A stretch of DNA of 64,000 bases. Source: Pseudolactococcus chungangensis CAU 28 = DSM 22330 (GTDB taxonomy: Bacteria > Bacillota > Bacilli > Lactobacillales > Streptococcaceae). The notes below the pieces were generated by a model. It did no database searches. It had not been told where the DNA came from and was given only the letters and a program-made list of their open reading frames with translations. The number at the start of each line of letters is the position of its first letter. The first letter of the stretch is position 1. A program made the position numbers and the translations under genes. The DNA lies in assembly GCF_002441885.1 (NCBI RefSeq), contig NZ_JXJT01000001.1:185187-249186 (forward strand), written 5' to 3'. Of this stretch, positions 1-7,877 are shown piece after piece.

Positions 1-139
1 TGGTACGTTAGCTACAATCTATAGTAACGAAAGACTTTATAAATCGGTCTTAACTGGATATGAATATATGAGCGATTCTGACCGTGTCAAATTGAAATTT
101 GGACATGTCAAAAGTCGACTTAGTGAATTATTAAATTAA
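1..139 (+). CDS. C-terminal end of a prophage tail protein (partial)
   Basis: An open frame enters from the left edge (codons from base 2) and stops with TAA at 137-139, giving about 45 residues that end SRLSELLN. It is followed at once by a strong Shine-Dalgarno (aaaggagg) for the next phage gene. From its position it should be the end of a tail or baseplate component. There is too little sequence to name the family. Confidence 0.6.
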   Translation, partial: GTLATIYSNERLYKSVLTGYEYMSDSDRVKLKFGHVKSRLSELLN

Positions 140-151
140 AGGAGGAAAACA

Positions 152-976
152 ATGACAATACAAGGCTATCAATTTGATAAGGCAAAAGTCACACCAGAAT
201 CTGATGCGCAGTTATACAGCTATCTGGCTCAAACGTCAGACAATAAAGTTATCTCAGGATTGACTGCAAACGCAACAGGACTTAATGTCTATGTTGCTGC
301 AGGAAAGGCACTGGTTCAAGGTAGATTGATTGAGAATGCTCAACAAGTGCAGTTAACAGCACAGGCTAATAAGACTGGTTATGTATGTATCACGATTGAC
401 CTAACTCAGGACAACACGTCTACTGGAACACCTGGCACTAGCGATTATGTACCTATCAACAATCAGTTACGTTTAGAGCTAGTTGATACACTTAATCAAC
501 AAGATTTGAACTCTGGTGGGTTAATCTACACATTCCCAATCTATTCTTATGTTTCAACTGGTTCGTCAATAGCTTTAACAAAAAATAGTGTTAGTTTTAG
601 AAATATTTTCTACGACGCAAAAGAGATTGCGTGGACAGGAAACTTGACTGCAGGTACTGCTATATACGACAATTTCAGCAGATTCAGATCGCTTATCTGT
701 TACGGAATTTCTCAAAATAAAACTCAATTCATTTTAGAATTGGATTTGACGAAGCAACTCACATCAAGCGAGATGGGTGGCAGAGATTTTGTCAGCAATA
801 TCGCTATTGGTAGTCATGCAGAAGGTGCTGCAAACCGAGAGTGGAAATTAGCGGTTGGTACGACACTTGACAAGAGTAACACGTACCTTGACGCAAGATA
901 TCGTGATGGGTCTGGTAATTGGTCAGCTAGTTCATCTACAGCTACTTTTATCTATAAAATCGTAGGGGTCTATTAA
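152..976 (+). CDS. Prophage baseplate/tail structural protein
   Basis: This 274-residue protein starts MTIQGYQFDKAKVTPESD behind an excellent ribosome binding site (aaaggaggaaaac). The first 100 residues look like the N-terminal module of lactococcal and streptococcal phage baseplate proteins, which anchor a hub and carry a Gly/Thr-rich beta-structured body. The C-terminal half (about residues 145-274) has no recognisable motif and could be a receptor-binding or oligomerisation head. It sits between a partial tail gene and the lysis genes, so a role at the tail tip is inferred from context. There is no signal peptide and no membrane segment. Confidence 0.6.
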   Translation: MTIQGYQFDKAKVTPESDAQLYSYLAQTSDNKVISGLTANATGLNVYVAAGKALVQGRLIENAQQVQLTAQANKTGYVCITIDLTQDNTSTGTPGTSDYVPINNQLRLELVDTLNQQDLNSGGLIYTFPIYSYVSTGSSIALTKNSVSFRNIFYDAKEIAWTGNLTAGTAIYDNFSRFRSLICYGISQNKTQFILELDLTKQLTSSEMGGRDFVSNIAIGSHAEGAANREWKLAVGTTLDKSNTYLDARYRDGSGNWSASSSTATFIYKIVGVY

Positions 977-995
977 TTGAAATGAGGTTTAAAAT

Positions 996-1280
996 TTGAG
1001 TATTGAAACATTGGGCGCATATGCTGGTTCATTGATGGCAATTATTTTACTAATTGCATATTTTGTAAAACCTGTCGTCAGCTCATTTAGCGAGATAACA
1101 GACACGTTAAGCAAAGTTAATCGTAATTTAGATTTACTAAATAAAGATTTAGAAGCTAGTAAATCCGATCGACAGTCTATGCATGATGAATTGCGGAAAC
1201 ATGACGAGAAATTGGACTCTCACAGCGAGAAACTGGTTGCTCATGACGAGCAATTAAAAACACTATTTAAAGAAAGGTAA
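996..1280 (+). CDS. Small phage membrane protein with coiled coil (XhlA/holin-accessory-like)
   Basis: This 94-residue protein has one N-terminal membrane segment (about residues 8-28) followed by a charged, heptad-like helix to the end (Lys, Glu, His, Asp rich). The start is TTG at 996, with a gagg Shine-Dalgarno near 984; no upstream ATG fits the ribosome binding site. Proteins of this shape commonly lie just before the holin in Firmicute phages and are treated as holin partners or antiholin-like factors. The spacing to the holin is 5 nt. The function is inferred from shape and position only. Confidence 0.55.
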   Translation: MSIETLGAYAGSLMAIILLIAYFVKPVVSSFSEITDTLSKVNRNLDLLNKDLEASKSDRQSMHDELRKHDEKLDSHSEKLVAHDEQLKTLFKER

Positions 1281-1285
1281 TAAAA

Positions 1286-1498
1286 ATGAAATTTCCAAAA
1301 TTAACCAATGGTCAATATGACCGCATCAAACAGTTTCTATTAATGGTCGTACCAGGGGCATCTGCACTAATTACTGGTATTGGTGCTATTTATGGATTTA
1401 GCACGGATAAAATCACAGGCACGATTGCACTACTTGCAGTGTTTGCTGGTATTACGCTTAATTATATCGCAGGAAAGTATGACAAGGAGGTATTATGA
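1286..1498 (+). CDS. Phage holin, Dp-1 type
   Basis: This 70-residue protein has two hydrophobic segments (about residues 15-37 and 43-63) separated by a short turn, and a charged C-terminus. The run from NGQYD to the second helix (TGTIALLAVFAGITL) closely recalls the streptococcal Dp-1-type holin family. A holin forms lesions in the cytoplasmic membrane at the end of the lytic cycle. Its stop overlaps the ATG of the next gene (ATGA at 1495-1498), so translation is probably coupled. The endolysin follows two genes later, and because it has its own signal peptide this holin may mainly set lysis timing. Confidence 0.75.
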   Translation: MKFPKLTNGQYDRIKQFLLMVVPGASALITGIGAIYGFSTDKITGTIALLAVFAGITLNYIAGKYDKEVL

Positions 1499-2412
1499 CT
1501 AAAACATTAACATTAGATGTTACTAGCTTTAAGTTCGCAGATAATGAGACAGACTTAAGTTTTAGAGCAACGCAAAACGGTGTGATTATCAGTGACAGCA
1601 CTTTATCAGCCACTATCAAAATTAAACAAGTTGATGTCGGCTACCTCAAAAGTGTTTCAGCGAAATGGGTCGATAAGCGTATTGTAATTAGTTCTGGTGA
1701 TTTGAGTGACTTGCCCGTTGGTAGTTACTCACTAGAGTTGTGGTTGAGCAGTTCAAGCGGATATGAGATTTATCCCGATTCTGGTTTCGTCAATTTATAC
1801 ATCAATCAAAACGCCACCGGCATTTCAGGTAACTTGATTTCGTCAATTACTTTAGGAGAATTTCAGCAACAGTTTAGTGACTTAGCCGAAGAGCTAATTG
1901 ACAATCTACCAGAGGGAAAAGTTGGCCCACAAGGTGAAAAGGGCGACACTGGACCGCAAGGCGTTCAAGGCATCCAAGGTGAGCGCGGAGAGCAGGGAGA
2001 ACAAGGCTTACAAGGTATTCAAGGAGTATCTGGTAAAGATTTTTCAATTGCTGAGACGTTTTCAAGTGTTGCGTCAATGAGCGGTGCAGGTTTAACAACT
2101 GGCGACTTTGTTATGATTTCATCAACTGTCGAAGACCCAGACAATGCAAAAATGTATCTGTGGAATGGCACTGAATTTACTTTCATTACTGATATGTCAG
2201 GTGCTACTGGTATCAAGGGAGACACTGGCGAGCAGGGTATACAAGGCGAACAAGGCGTTAAGGGTGATACTGGACCACAAGGTATTCAGGGCATCCAGGG
2301 AGTAGCTGGTATAAACGGCACTAATGGTAAAGACGCCGTCATCAACGTTGTTACGCAAGCAGAATATGACGCACTACCTGATAAGACAGGCGTTTACTTT
2401 ATAGGAGGTTAA
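1495..2412 (+). CDS. BppU-like baseplate protein with collagen-like repeats
   Basis: This 305-residue protein has three parts. Residues 1-125 resemble the N-terminal domain of BppU-type upper baseplate proteins (DUF2479-like). Residues about 140-180 and 240-280 are two blocks of Gly-X-Y triplets (GPQGEKGDTGPQG type), predicted to form collagen-like triple helices. A small globular insert (about 185-240) separates them. The C-terminus is an alpha/beta tail ending VYFIGG. Such trimeric fibres carry receptor-binding tips in phages of lactic acid bacteria. It overlaps the holin by 4 nt, an unusual place for a structural gene. Confidence 0.65.
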   Translation: MTKTLTLDVTSFKFADNETDLSFRATQNGVIISDSTLSATIKIKQVDVGYLKSVSAKWVDKRIVISSGDLSDLPVGSYSLELWLSSSSGYEIYPDSGFVNLYINQNATGISGNLISSITLGEFQQQFSDLAEELIDNLPEGKVGPQGEKGDTGPQGVQGIQGERGEQGEQGLQGIQGVSGKDFSIAETFSSVASMSGAGLTTGDFVMISSTVEDPDNAKMYLWNGTEFTFITDMSGATGIKGDTGEQGIQGEQGVKGDTGPQGIQGIQGVAGINGTNGKDAVINVVTQAEYDALPDKTGVYFIGG

Positions 2413-2413
2413 T

Positions 2414-2977
2414 ATGGCAGTTATAAATGGCAAGGCGCTTGTCAAAGACGGTGAGGTAGTTGATAAGGTTTTCAGCAATGGCAGGCAAATATATGGTAGG
2501 AATTTGTTGAAAAACACGAGAAATTTATCGTCAACTTCTACTACAACAGCTTGGAGTACTCTATTTAATTCTAGCCAAATATATAATCCTGGAATCAAGT
2601 CTTTATCATGGGTTTCAGCAATGAACTTTAGTTTCAACGTGTATGTACCTTTGAATGCTAGTGTCGGAAGTAACATTCCTATTCAACTTAAAGGTCAAAA
2701 TTCTCAAGCTACAAATGTTGGAACTGACGCTTATAACACAATTATCTCTAATACTAATTATGCTATTAAACAAAGTGATTTAGGTACTACAATCCGCGTA
2801 AATATTCCGGTACAAAAAATATCTAGTTATCAATCTTTTGATGCTGCTCTAGCTAATACTGTGAGTATTACCATTAGACAAGCGTCAAACATATCGGGAT
2901 TTGTGTATTCTACTATAAAACTTGAAATAGGCTCAACCGCAACACCTTGGGCACCAGCACCAGAAGATTATATTTGA
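2414..2977 (+). CDS. Phage tail-tip/receptor-binding domain protein
   Basis: This 187-residue protein begins about 1 nt after the stop of the collagen-like protein. It contains the GRNLL-start, KLEIGSTATPWAPAPED-end layout that recurs in tail-fibre carbohydrate-binding modules of Firmicute phages (about residues 29-187). Its N-terminal 25 residues form a short attachment segment. Tight coupling to the collagen-like gene suggests the two proteins form one fibre, with this one as the tip. No enzymatic motif is visible. Confidence 0.6.
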   Translation: MAVINGKALVKDGEVVDKVFSNGRQIYGRNLLKNTRNLSSTSTTTAWSTLFNSSQIYNPGIKSLSWVSAMNFSFNVYVPLNASVGSNIPIQLKGQNSQATNVGTDAYNTIISNTNYAIKQSDLGTTIRVNIPVQKISSYQSFDAALANTVSITIRQASNISGFVYSTIKLEIGSTATPWAPAPEDYI

Positions 2978-2989
2978 AGGAGAAAGAAC

Positions 2990-3025
2990 ATGATTTCAAA
3001 TTACATCGCATGGAAAATACGATAA
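2990..3025 (+). CDS. Very short phage ORF, possibly truncated
   Basis: This is an 11-codon ORF (MISNYIAWKIR) with a strong Shine-Dalgarno (aaggagaaag) 5 nt upstream. Small proteins starting in this way sit between fibre and lysin genes in many streptococcal phages, but are usually 40-60 residues. Here an early TAA ends it and the lysin starts 12 nt later, so it may be a decayed remnant. It may also be chance. Confidence 0.3.
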   Translation: MISNYIAWKIR

Positions 3026-3037
3026 GGACGTGAATAA

Positions 3038-4303
3038 ATGAAAAAACTAAGAAAAACAGTAGCAGTCTTAGCCATCGGGCTAGGACTTTTTGCTTACGCT
3101 AATCCAGCTTTCGCAGCAGTTGGTGACCAAGGCGTGGATTGGTCTGTCTATCAAAAAGACCAAGGACAATTCGGTTATGCCCACGACAAGTTTTCAATCT
3201 CACAGATTGGCGGTTATAACGGTGCTGGAATTTACTGGCAATCAACATATGGATCACAGGTACAGTCATCAATCGCACAAGGTAAGAGGGCACACACCTA
3301 TATTTGGTATCAAAGTGTTACTAATACGGACTTGGCAAAGAATGTTCTTGATACTATGCTTGCCCAAGTCCAAACGCCTAAGGGTTCGATTGTAGCGCTT
3401 GACGTTGAGGACGGTGTGGCCAATACAGATGTGATTCTGTGGTCTTTGCAGTATATTCAGGATAGAGGCTATACGCCATTGTTATATGGCTATAAGAGTT
3501 TCCTAGTCAATAATCTAGATCTCGATCGGATTTCTAGTAAGTTTGGTCTCTGGATGGCGAAGTACCCAGACTACAATGTGACACCAACTCCAAATTACAA
3601 TTACTTTCCGTCATGGGATAACATCCAGATTTTCCAGTTTACATCAACATATGTGGCAGGTGGCCTTGATGGGAACATTGATTTAACTGGTGTGACAGAT
3701 AATGGATATAAAAATGGCAATGCCACTAAACCAGTTACCGAAACACCAGCAATTAATGCAGGTAAAGAAGCCGACAAGGTCAAAGGTAGCGCTAAAGAAG
3801 TTGGTATGACCGTCAAAGTCAATTTCAGCGCTAACAACTACTCTACTGGTGAAGCGATTCCAGATTGGGTTAAAGGGACACCTTACCAAATCATTGAGAA
3901 ATCAGGCGATAAAGTCTTGCTTGATGGTATTATGAGCTGGTTGAGTGTGTATGACGTTGAGACATTGGACGCATCAACGATCGTACCAACTGTAAATGCT
4001 GGTCAAACTCATATCGTGCAATATGGCGAAAACTTAAGTAGTATTGCTGCGAAGTATGGCACAACATGGCAAGAATTGGCGCGTATTAACGCTTTAAGCA
4101 ATCCTGATATTATTTATCAAGGGCAAACTTTAAACGTTGTAGGCGGGCAATCAGTAGACACAACAGGATATTGTGTAGTTGAGTATGGTGATACTTTGAG
4201 TAGTATTGCATCACAGTTTGGCACGACAGTTGAGCGTCTTGTTTTAGTTAATGGGATTAGTAATCATAACTTGATTTATGCTGGTCAAGTATTGAATTTT
4301 TAA
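3038..4303 (+). CDS. Secreted phage endolysin: GH25 muramidase with two LysM domains
   Basis: This 421-residue protein has an N-terminal signal peptide (basic MKKLRK, hydrophobic core, AFA cleavage site near residue 26). A GH25 lysozyme domain follows (about 30-225, with the Asp-Val-Glu catalytic motif at D122/E124). Next comes an SH3-like linker domain (about 240-315), then two LysM repeats (about 325-368 and 378-421). It cleaves the beta-1,4 bond between MurNAc and GlcNAc in peptidoglycan, and LysM anchors it to the wall. Export by the host Sec system, rather than release through the holin, is suggested by the signal peptide. It is the last prophage gene before the terminator and the att site. 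Confidence 0.9.
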   Translation: MKKLRKTVAVLAIGLGLFAYANPAFAAVGDQGVDWSVYQKDQGQFGYAHDKFSISQIGGYNGAGIYWQSTYGSQVQSSIAQGKRAHTYIWYQSVTNTDLAKNVLDTMLAQVQTPKGSIVALDVEDGVANTDVILWSLQYIQDRGYTPLLYGYKSFLVNNLDLDRISSKFGLWMAKYPDYNVTPTPNYNYFPSWDNIQIFQFTSTYVAGGLDGNIDLTGVTDNGYKNGNATKPVTETPAINAGKEADKVKGSAKEVGMTVKVNFSANNYSTGEAIPDWVKGTPYQIIEKSGDKVLLDGIMSWLSVYDVETLDASTIVPTVNAGQTHIVQYGENLSSIAAKYGTTWQELARINALSNPDIIYQGQTLNVVGGQSVDTTGYCVVEYGDTLSSIASQFGTTVERLVLVNGISNHNLIYAGQVLNF

Positions 4304-4314
4304 TATAGCGATAT

Positions 4315-4349
4315 AAAACCCTTGTGAGCCTAGTGTTTGCAAGGGTTTT
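4315..4349 (+). terminator. Terminator of the phage lysis operon
   Basis: AAAACCCTTG pairs with CAAGGGTTTT across a 15-nt loop and is followed by a T-run. It lies 12 nt after the endolysin stop. Confidence 0.8.
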
Positions 4350-4480
4350 TTGTTTGTGAAAAAATAAAGTATAAAAAGGCATTGAAAAATGTTAAAATGG
4401 GTAAAGCGCCAAGTATTGAATAAAAGGACACAAAAAAAGACACTAATGTAATAAAAACGTATATAAAACAGCATTCTATT

Positions 4481-4499
4481 AACTCCCACCGGCTCCATG
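4481..4499 (+). other. Probable prophage attR: duplicated 3' end of ssrA (tmRNA)
   Basis: The sequence CTCCCACCGGCTCCAT at 4483-4498 looks like the T-stem and acceptor 3' strand of a tmRNA: CTCC plus discriminator A fits the G3-U70 identity pair shared by tmRNA and tRNA-Ala. There is no tRNA body upstream. Prophage genes end just before it and host genes begin just after, followed by a strong terminator. The integrase and intact ssrA would lie left of the window. tRNA-Ala is the alternative source. Confidence 0.55.
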
Positions 4500-4505
4500 T
4501 ATAGC

Positions 4506-4536
4506 AAAAGAACCCTTATAAATAAAGGGTTCTTTT
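4506..4536 (+). terminator. Terminator, probably the original ssrA terminator
   Basis: AAAAGAACCCTT and AAGGGTTCTTTT form an 11-12 bp stem around a short A/T loop, with T-runs on the 3' side. It directly follows the att-like sequence, as expected if it once ended the tmRNA gene. Confidence 0.75.
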
Positions 4537-4580
4537 CTTTTAGGGTCTCAAATTTGGGTCTGCCTTTTCAAAAATCAACA

Positions 4581-4610
4581 AAAAAACGAGAACAATCTCG
4601 CATTTTTTTT
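4581..4610 (-). terminator. Terminator of the flavodoxin gene (bidirectional)
   Basis: CGAGA-acaa-TCTCG is flanked by A6 on one side and T8 on the other, so it can end transcription both ways. It lies 19 nt beyond the flavodoxin stop codon. Confidence 0.7.
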
Positions 4611-4628
4611 ATTTTTGAACAAGTTTAA

Positions 4629-5072
4629 TTAGCTAACTTTAGCGGCAAGTGTTTCAGCAAATGCTTCAAGTTTAACGATGTCGTCTTCTTCAGCGGCCAA
4701 ATCAACTTTGACACTGTCAGCGCCTTTTTCAGCTGACGTTTTAGCAAAAGCAGCTTCAAAATCATCAACTGATTTGCAAAATTCATCGTAGAAAGTATCA
4801 CCAGAACCAATAACACCGAAGATTTTACCTGAAAGGTCCAAATCTTGTAAATCATCGTAGAAATCAACGATTTCGTCAGGTAATTCGCCATCGCCGTAGG
4901 TGTAAGAAGCGACAATTGCGATGTCGGCATCTGCAAAATCAGATGCATCAACAGTCGTACATTCGTCAATATCAACGTCGAGACCAAGTGCCTCAAGTTT
5001 TTCCGCAACGATGTCAGCAATTTCTTCAGTATTACCCGTCATGCTAGCATATACAATCTTAGCCAAAGCCAT
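4629..5072 (-). CDS. Flavodoxin
   Basis: This 147-residue short-chain flavodoxin carries one electron pair carrier cofactor (FMN) and shuttles low-potential electrons in the cytoplasm. The phosphate loop S-M-T-G-N-T (about residues 10-15) is intact. The flavin-flanking loops are visible as SYTYGDGELP (about 55-64) and GSGDTFYDEFC (about 88-98). A start at 5072 (MALAKIV) is chosen because the ggag Shine-Dalgarno is 6-7 nt upstream; a longer reading from a TTG would cover that Shine-Dalgarno. It is monocistronic, first host gene beyond the prophage, and transcribed toward it. Confidence 0.9.
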   Translation of the reverse strand: MALAKIVYASMTGNTEEIADIVAEKLEALGLDVDIDECTTVDASDFADADIAIVASYTYGDGELPDEIVDFYDDLQDLDLSGKIFGVIGSGDTFYDEFCKSVDDFEAAFAKTSAEKGADSVKVDLAAEEDDIVKLEAFAETLAAKVS

Positions 5073-5293
5073 AATAATCTCCAATTTACATTTTATATTA
5101 AGGAAATTATACCAAATTGCGCTAAAAAATCAAGTTTTGTGTCTTTTTTAGTGCGGTGCCGACTTTAACTCGCTTTATATTATTCAGCATTTAAGTGATA
5201 GAAATGTATTTACTAGCTAAATAGTTCCCTAAAGGTGCTAGAAATTTGATAAAATAGAAGTAGACTAAAAAAACAAGAAGGATAATTTATTAA

Positions 5294-6148
5294 ATGATTA
5301 CACTTAAATCACCTCGCGAAATTGCTATGATGCAGGACGCCTCAGACGTTTTAGCGAGCATCCATGTTGGGTTACGCGACATCATCAAACCAGGTATTGA
5401 TATGTGGGAAATTGAGAGCTATGTGCGCCGCATCTGTAAAGAAAAAAATGCCATCCCATTGCAAATTGGTGTCGACGAAGGCAATGTTGACCCCTACCCT
5501 TATGCCACTTGCTGTTGCCTCAACGACGAAGTGGCTCACAGTTTTCCGCGTAAAGGTCACATCTTGAAATCAGGTGATTTGATTAAAGTCGACATGGTCA
5601 TTGGTACAGGTGGCGGTATTGACATGAGCAAAGCTAATTTTGATGATGGTATGGCGATGAAGGCTCTGGCAGACAACTTTACGGGTGGCGTTGCGGATTC
5701 GTGTTGGGCGTATGCAGTTGGTGAAGTCTCTGATGAGGTCAAACAGCTCATGGCTGTCACTAAAGAAAGTCTCTACCGTGGGATTGAGGCGGCGCAAGTT
5801 GGTAACCGGATTGGTGATATTGGCTATGCTATTCAATCCTATGCTGAGAGCTTTGGTTATGGTGTTGTTCGTGATTTGGTTGGTCACGGTGTTGGCCCCA
5901 CGATGCATGAAGATCCACTTGTACCACATTATGGCATGCTAGGGAAAGGTCTTCGTTTGCGTGAAGGGATGGTCCTGACCATTGAACCGATGATTAACAC
6001 AGGTGATTGGGAGATTGACCACCCAAGTAATGAACGCGGTTATACAACGCTTGATGGCAGTCTTTCTTGCCAATACGAGCACCAATTTGTGATTACTAAG
6101 GAAGGTCCAGTCATTTTGACGAGTCAAGGTGAAGAAGGGACGTATTAA
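5294..6148 (+). CDS. map: Methionine aminopeptidase, type I
   Basis: This 284-residue M24-family metallopeptidase removes the initiator methionine from nascent proteins. The metal ligands can be seen: Asp in IKVDMV (about 98), the second Asp in the central region, His in GHGVGPTMHE (about 200), Glu in TIEPM, and Glu in QYEHQ near the C-terminus. The length matches streptococcal Map (about 286). There is no classical Shine-Dalgarno beyond aagaaggat, about 8 nt before the ATG. It is followed by yihY at 12 nt, the usual streptococcal pair. A TAAAAT -10-like box lies near 5250. Confidence 0.92.
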   Translation: MITLKSPREIAMMQDASDVLASIHVGLRDIIKPGIDMWEIESYVRRICKEKNAIPLQIGVDEGNVDPYPYATCCCLNDEVAHSFPRKGHILKSGDLIKVDMVIGTGGGIDMSKANFDDGMAMKALADNFTGGVADSCWAYAVGEVSDEVKQLMAVTKESLYRGIEAAQVGNRIGDIGYAIQSYAESFGYGVVRDLVGHGVGPTMHEDPLVPHYGMLGKGLRLREGMVLTIEPMINTGDWEIDHPSNERGYTTLDGSLSCQYEHQFVITKEGPVILTSQGEEGTY

Positions 6149-6160
6149 GTAGGACAGTAA

Positions 6161-7096
6161 ATGAGTAGCATGAAAAATTTAATTGCAAAAGTTCGAGAAT
6201 CCAGGCGTCTCAATGATTTTATGTTTTTTTATAGATCAGCTGAGATGAATTTGTCGAGTATTGCAGTCGCTTATTATCTGCTCTTGTCTCTGTTTCCAGT
6301 TTTAATGATTGTCGGAAATATCTTGCCCTTTCTTCATCTGGATACTGCTATGATTTTGGAGTTTTTGCAGGATAATCTACCACATCAACTCTATGCCACG
6401 GTAGCTAATATTGTTGAGAATATTTTATCCAATCCGAGTAAGGGTTTGCTTTCAGTCTCAGTTTTGACTGGATTTTGGACCTTTTCTAAAGCCATGACAA
6501 GTTTGCAAATGGCTATGAACAAAGCTTATGAAGTGAGTCATCATCGTGATTTTCTTGTCAGTCAATTCTTTTCAATTCTTGCGAGTTTTGCGATTATCGT
6601 TTTCTTGTTCGCTGCGGTGCTCCTGTCGACATTTGGGCAGACTGTACTAGCTAAAATTTACAAGTATATCAAGTTTGACCCACAACTCTATGCCACTTTG
6701 CATAATATGACGATACCCGCAGTCACCATCACAGTGTTTTGCGCCTTAGCCCTACTTTATTTTATTATGCCGAATGTTAAAATTCGCAAAATCAAGTACG
6801 TCTTACCTGGTGCTATTTTTTCAACCTTTGTCTTAGTTTTCTTGACCAATGTCCTAGGGAAATACATCGGCAGAACAACAGATGCCATGGCAGACTTGAA
6901 AATCGTCGGAAGTTTGGTGATATTCGCCTTGATGCTTTGGTTTATCTTTATCGCCAAAGTACTCATTTTCGGTGCCATTTTAAATGCAGTTTATCTGAAA
7001 CGCCATGATGACATTGAAACCAGACGAGGTGAAATCGTCGCTATTATCAAAAATGTAAATAGTAAAAAATCAGAAGAAAAAACCAAATCAAATTGA
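6161..7096 (+). CDS. YihY/BrkB family membrane protein
   Basis: This 311-residue integral membrane protein has about six hydrophobic segments (roughly residues 28-55, 95-115, 135-165, 180-205, 215-240 and 250-275) and a basic C-terminal tail. It belongs to the YihY/virulence factor BrkB (once wrongly 'RNase BN') family, whose biochemical role is not settled. It lies 12 nt downstream of map and shares its terminator, so it is co-transcribed. The ribosome binding site is weak (tagga), consistent with coupling. Confidence 0.88.
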   Translation: MSSMKNLIAKVRESRRLNDFMFFYRSAEMNLSSIAVAYYLLLSLFPVLMIVGNILPFLHLDTAMILEFLQDNLPHQLYATVANIVENILSNPSKGLLSVSVLTGFWTFSKAMTSLQMAMNKAYEVSHHRDFLVSQFFSILASFAIIVFLFAAVLLSTFGQTVLAKIYKYIKFDPQLYATLHNMTIPAVTITVFCALALLYFIMPNVKIRKIKYVLPGAIFSTFVLVFLTNVLGKYIGRTTDAMADLKIVGSLVIFALMLWFIFIAKVLIFGAILNAVYLKRHDDIETRRGEIVAIIKNVNSKKSEEKTKSN

Positions 7097-7112
7097 TTTG
7101 GCTAAGTAATGG

Positions 7113-7140
7113 GACAAGGTAATGAAACCTTGTCTTTTTT
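7113..7140 (+). terminator. Terminator of map-yihY
   Basis: GACAAGGT and ACCTTGTC form a perfect 8-bp stem followed by T6. It lies 17 nt after the yihY stop. Confidence 0.85.
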
Positions 7141-7319
7141 GTTTGGAAAAGGGATTGTTAATCGCCTGATAACTAGCAGAGAAAGTCTTTAACAGCCTAA
7201 AAAACGACATTGTTGCTAACAATATCAGTGAAAATGAAGGCATCCATTGGGTGGTGCTCAAGATAGTGGCGCAAATTCAGGAACAGTATAGACGTTAGGG
7301 ATGTCTCTATTTATCATCA

Positions 7320-7754
7320 TTATTGGTTTGTAAAAATCAAAAATTTAGAGAAGATATAGTTTAAGACGATGGTTAAGACTTGGAGGAATAGTGTCAGTAA
7401 GAAGACACTTTGAGTGAGGGAGATATGAAAAGCATTCGTGATGATACCCGGATACGTGTCAATGAGATACCAGTTCGCCATAACGGATAGGAGCATTACA
7501 AAGATACGGCTAGTCACAAACTTAATAAATTCGTGTAGAAGTGAATTTGTTGTCCGTTCAAAGACCCAAAATTTGTTACTCACAAAAGCAAAAATGATAG
7601 AAATGGTTTGAGCGATAATTTCTGATGCCACACCGTTTTGAAAGATAGAAAATGTCAGCATTTTAAATATAAAAAAAATGAGAGTTGCTGCGACACCTGC
7701 AACGAGATACTTAAAAACTTGGTTAGCAATGATTTTTTTCAGTGTTATTTTCAT
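7320..7754 (-). CDS. GtrA family membrane protein
   Basis: This 144-residue protein has four membrane segments (about residues 13-33, 40-58, 78-97 and 112-137). It fits the GtrA family, flippase-like helpers that move lipid-linked sugars across the membrane for decoration of wall polymers. The conserved FVSNKFWVF motif between helices 2 and 3 supports this. No glycosyltransferase partner is adjacent. The start lies 6 nt from an extended -10 box and has no ribosome binding site. Confidence 0.85.
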   Translation of the reverse strand: MKITLKKIIANQVFKYLVAGVAATLIFFIFKMLTFSIFQNGVASEIIAQTISIIFAFVSNKFWVFERTTNSLLHEFIKFVTSRIFVMLLSVMANWYLIDTYPGIITNAFHISLTQSVFLLTLFLQVLTIVLNYIFSKFLIFTNQ

Positions 7755-7760
7755 ACTAGA

Positions 7761-7766
7761 AGTATA
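7761..7766 (-). promoter_or_regulatory. -10 box of gtrA-like gene, leaderless arrangement
   Basis: On the minus strand TGA-TATACT is an extended -10, then 6 nt, then the ATG. Transcription would begin at or next to the start codon. No Shine-Dalgarno is present. Confidence 0.6.
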
Positions 7767-7787
7767 TCATTTTTAGGATAAATCTGC

Positions 7788-7793
7788 TATACT
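7788..7793 (+). promoter_or_regulatory. Extended -10 box upstream of the queT riboswitch
   Basis: TGC-TATACT at 7785-7793 would start transcription near 7800, just before the preQ1-II element. It overlaps the divergent gtrA-like promoter region. Confidence 0.5.
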
Positions 7794-7813
7794 TATACTT
7801 GCTAGAAAACAAG

Positions 7814-7874
7814 CCCTCTGTACTTTCTCACTTTGACAGAGCGTATCATACTCGCAAATGCGATAAAGGAGACT
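7814..7874 (+). ncRNA. preQ1-II riboswitch (translational)
   Basis: CTCTGT (7816-7821) pairs with ACAGAG (7836-7841). This is followed by the conserved CGTATCATAC stretch, the embedded hairpin TCGC-AAAT-GCGA (7852-7863), and then AAAGGAG (7865-7871), the ribosome binding site of queT. A pyrimidine-rich loop (CTTTCTC, 7823-7829) can pair with the AAAGGAG region to form the class II pseudoknot. The layout matches the streptococcal preQ1-II (COG4708) motif. Binding of preQ1 should hide the Shine-Dalgarno and turn transporter synthesis off. Confidence 0.85.
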
Positions 7875-7877
7875 TTC

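Noticed and set aside
1921..2310. Repeated Gly-X-Y coding repeats could be read as a CRISPR or tandem DNA repeat
   Set aside because: The repeats are short, in frame and encode collagen-like triplets; there are no regular spacers.
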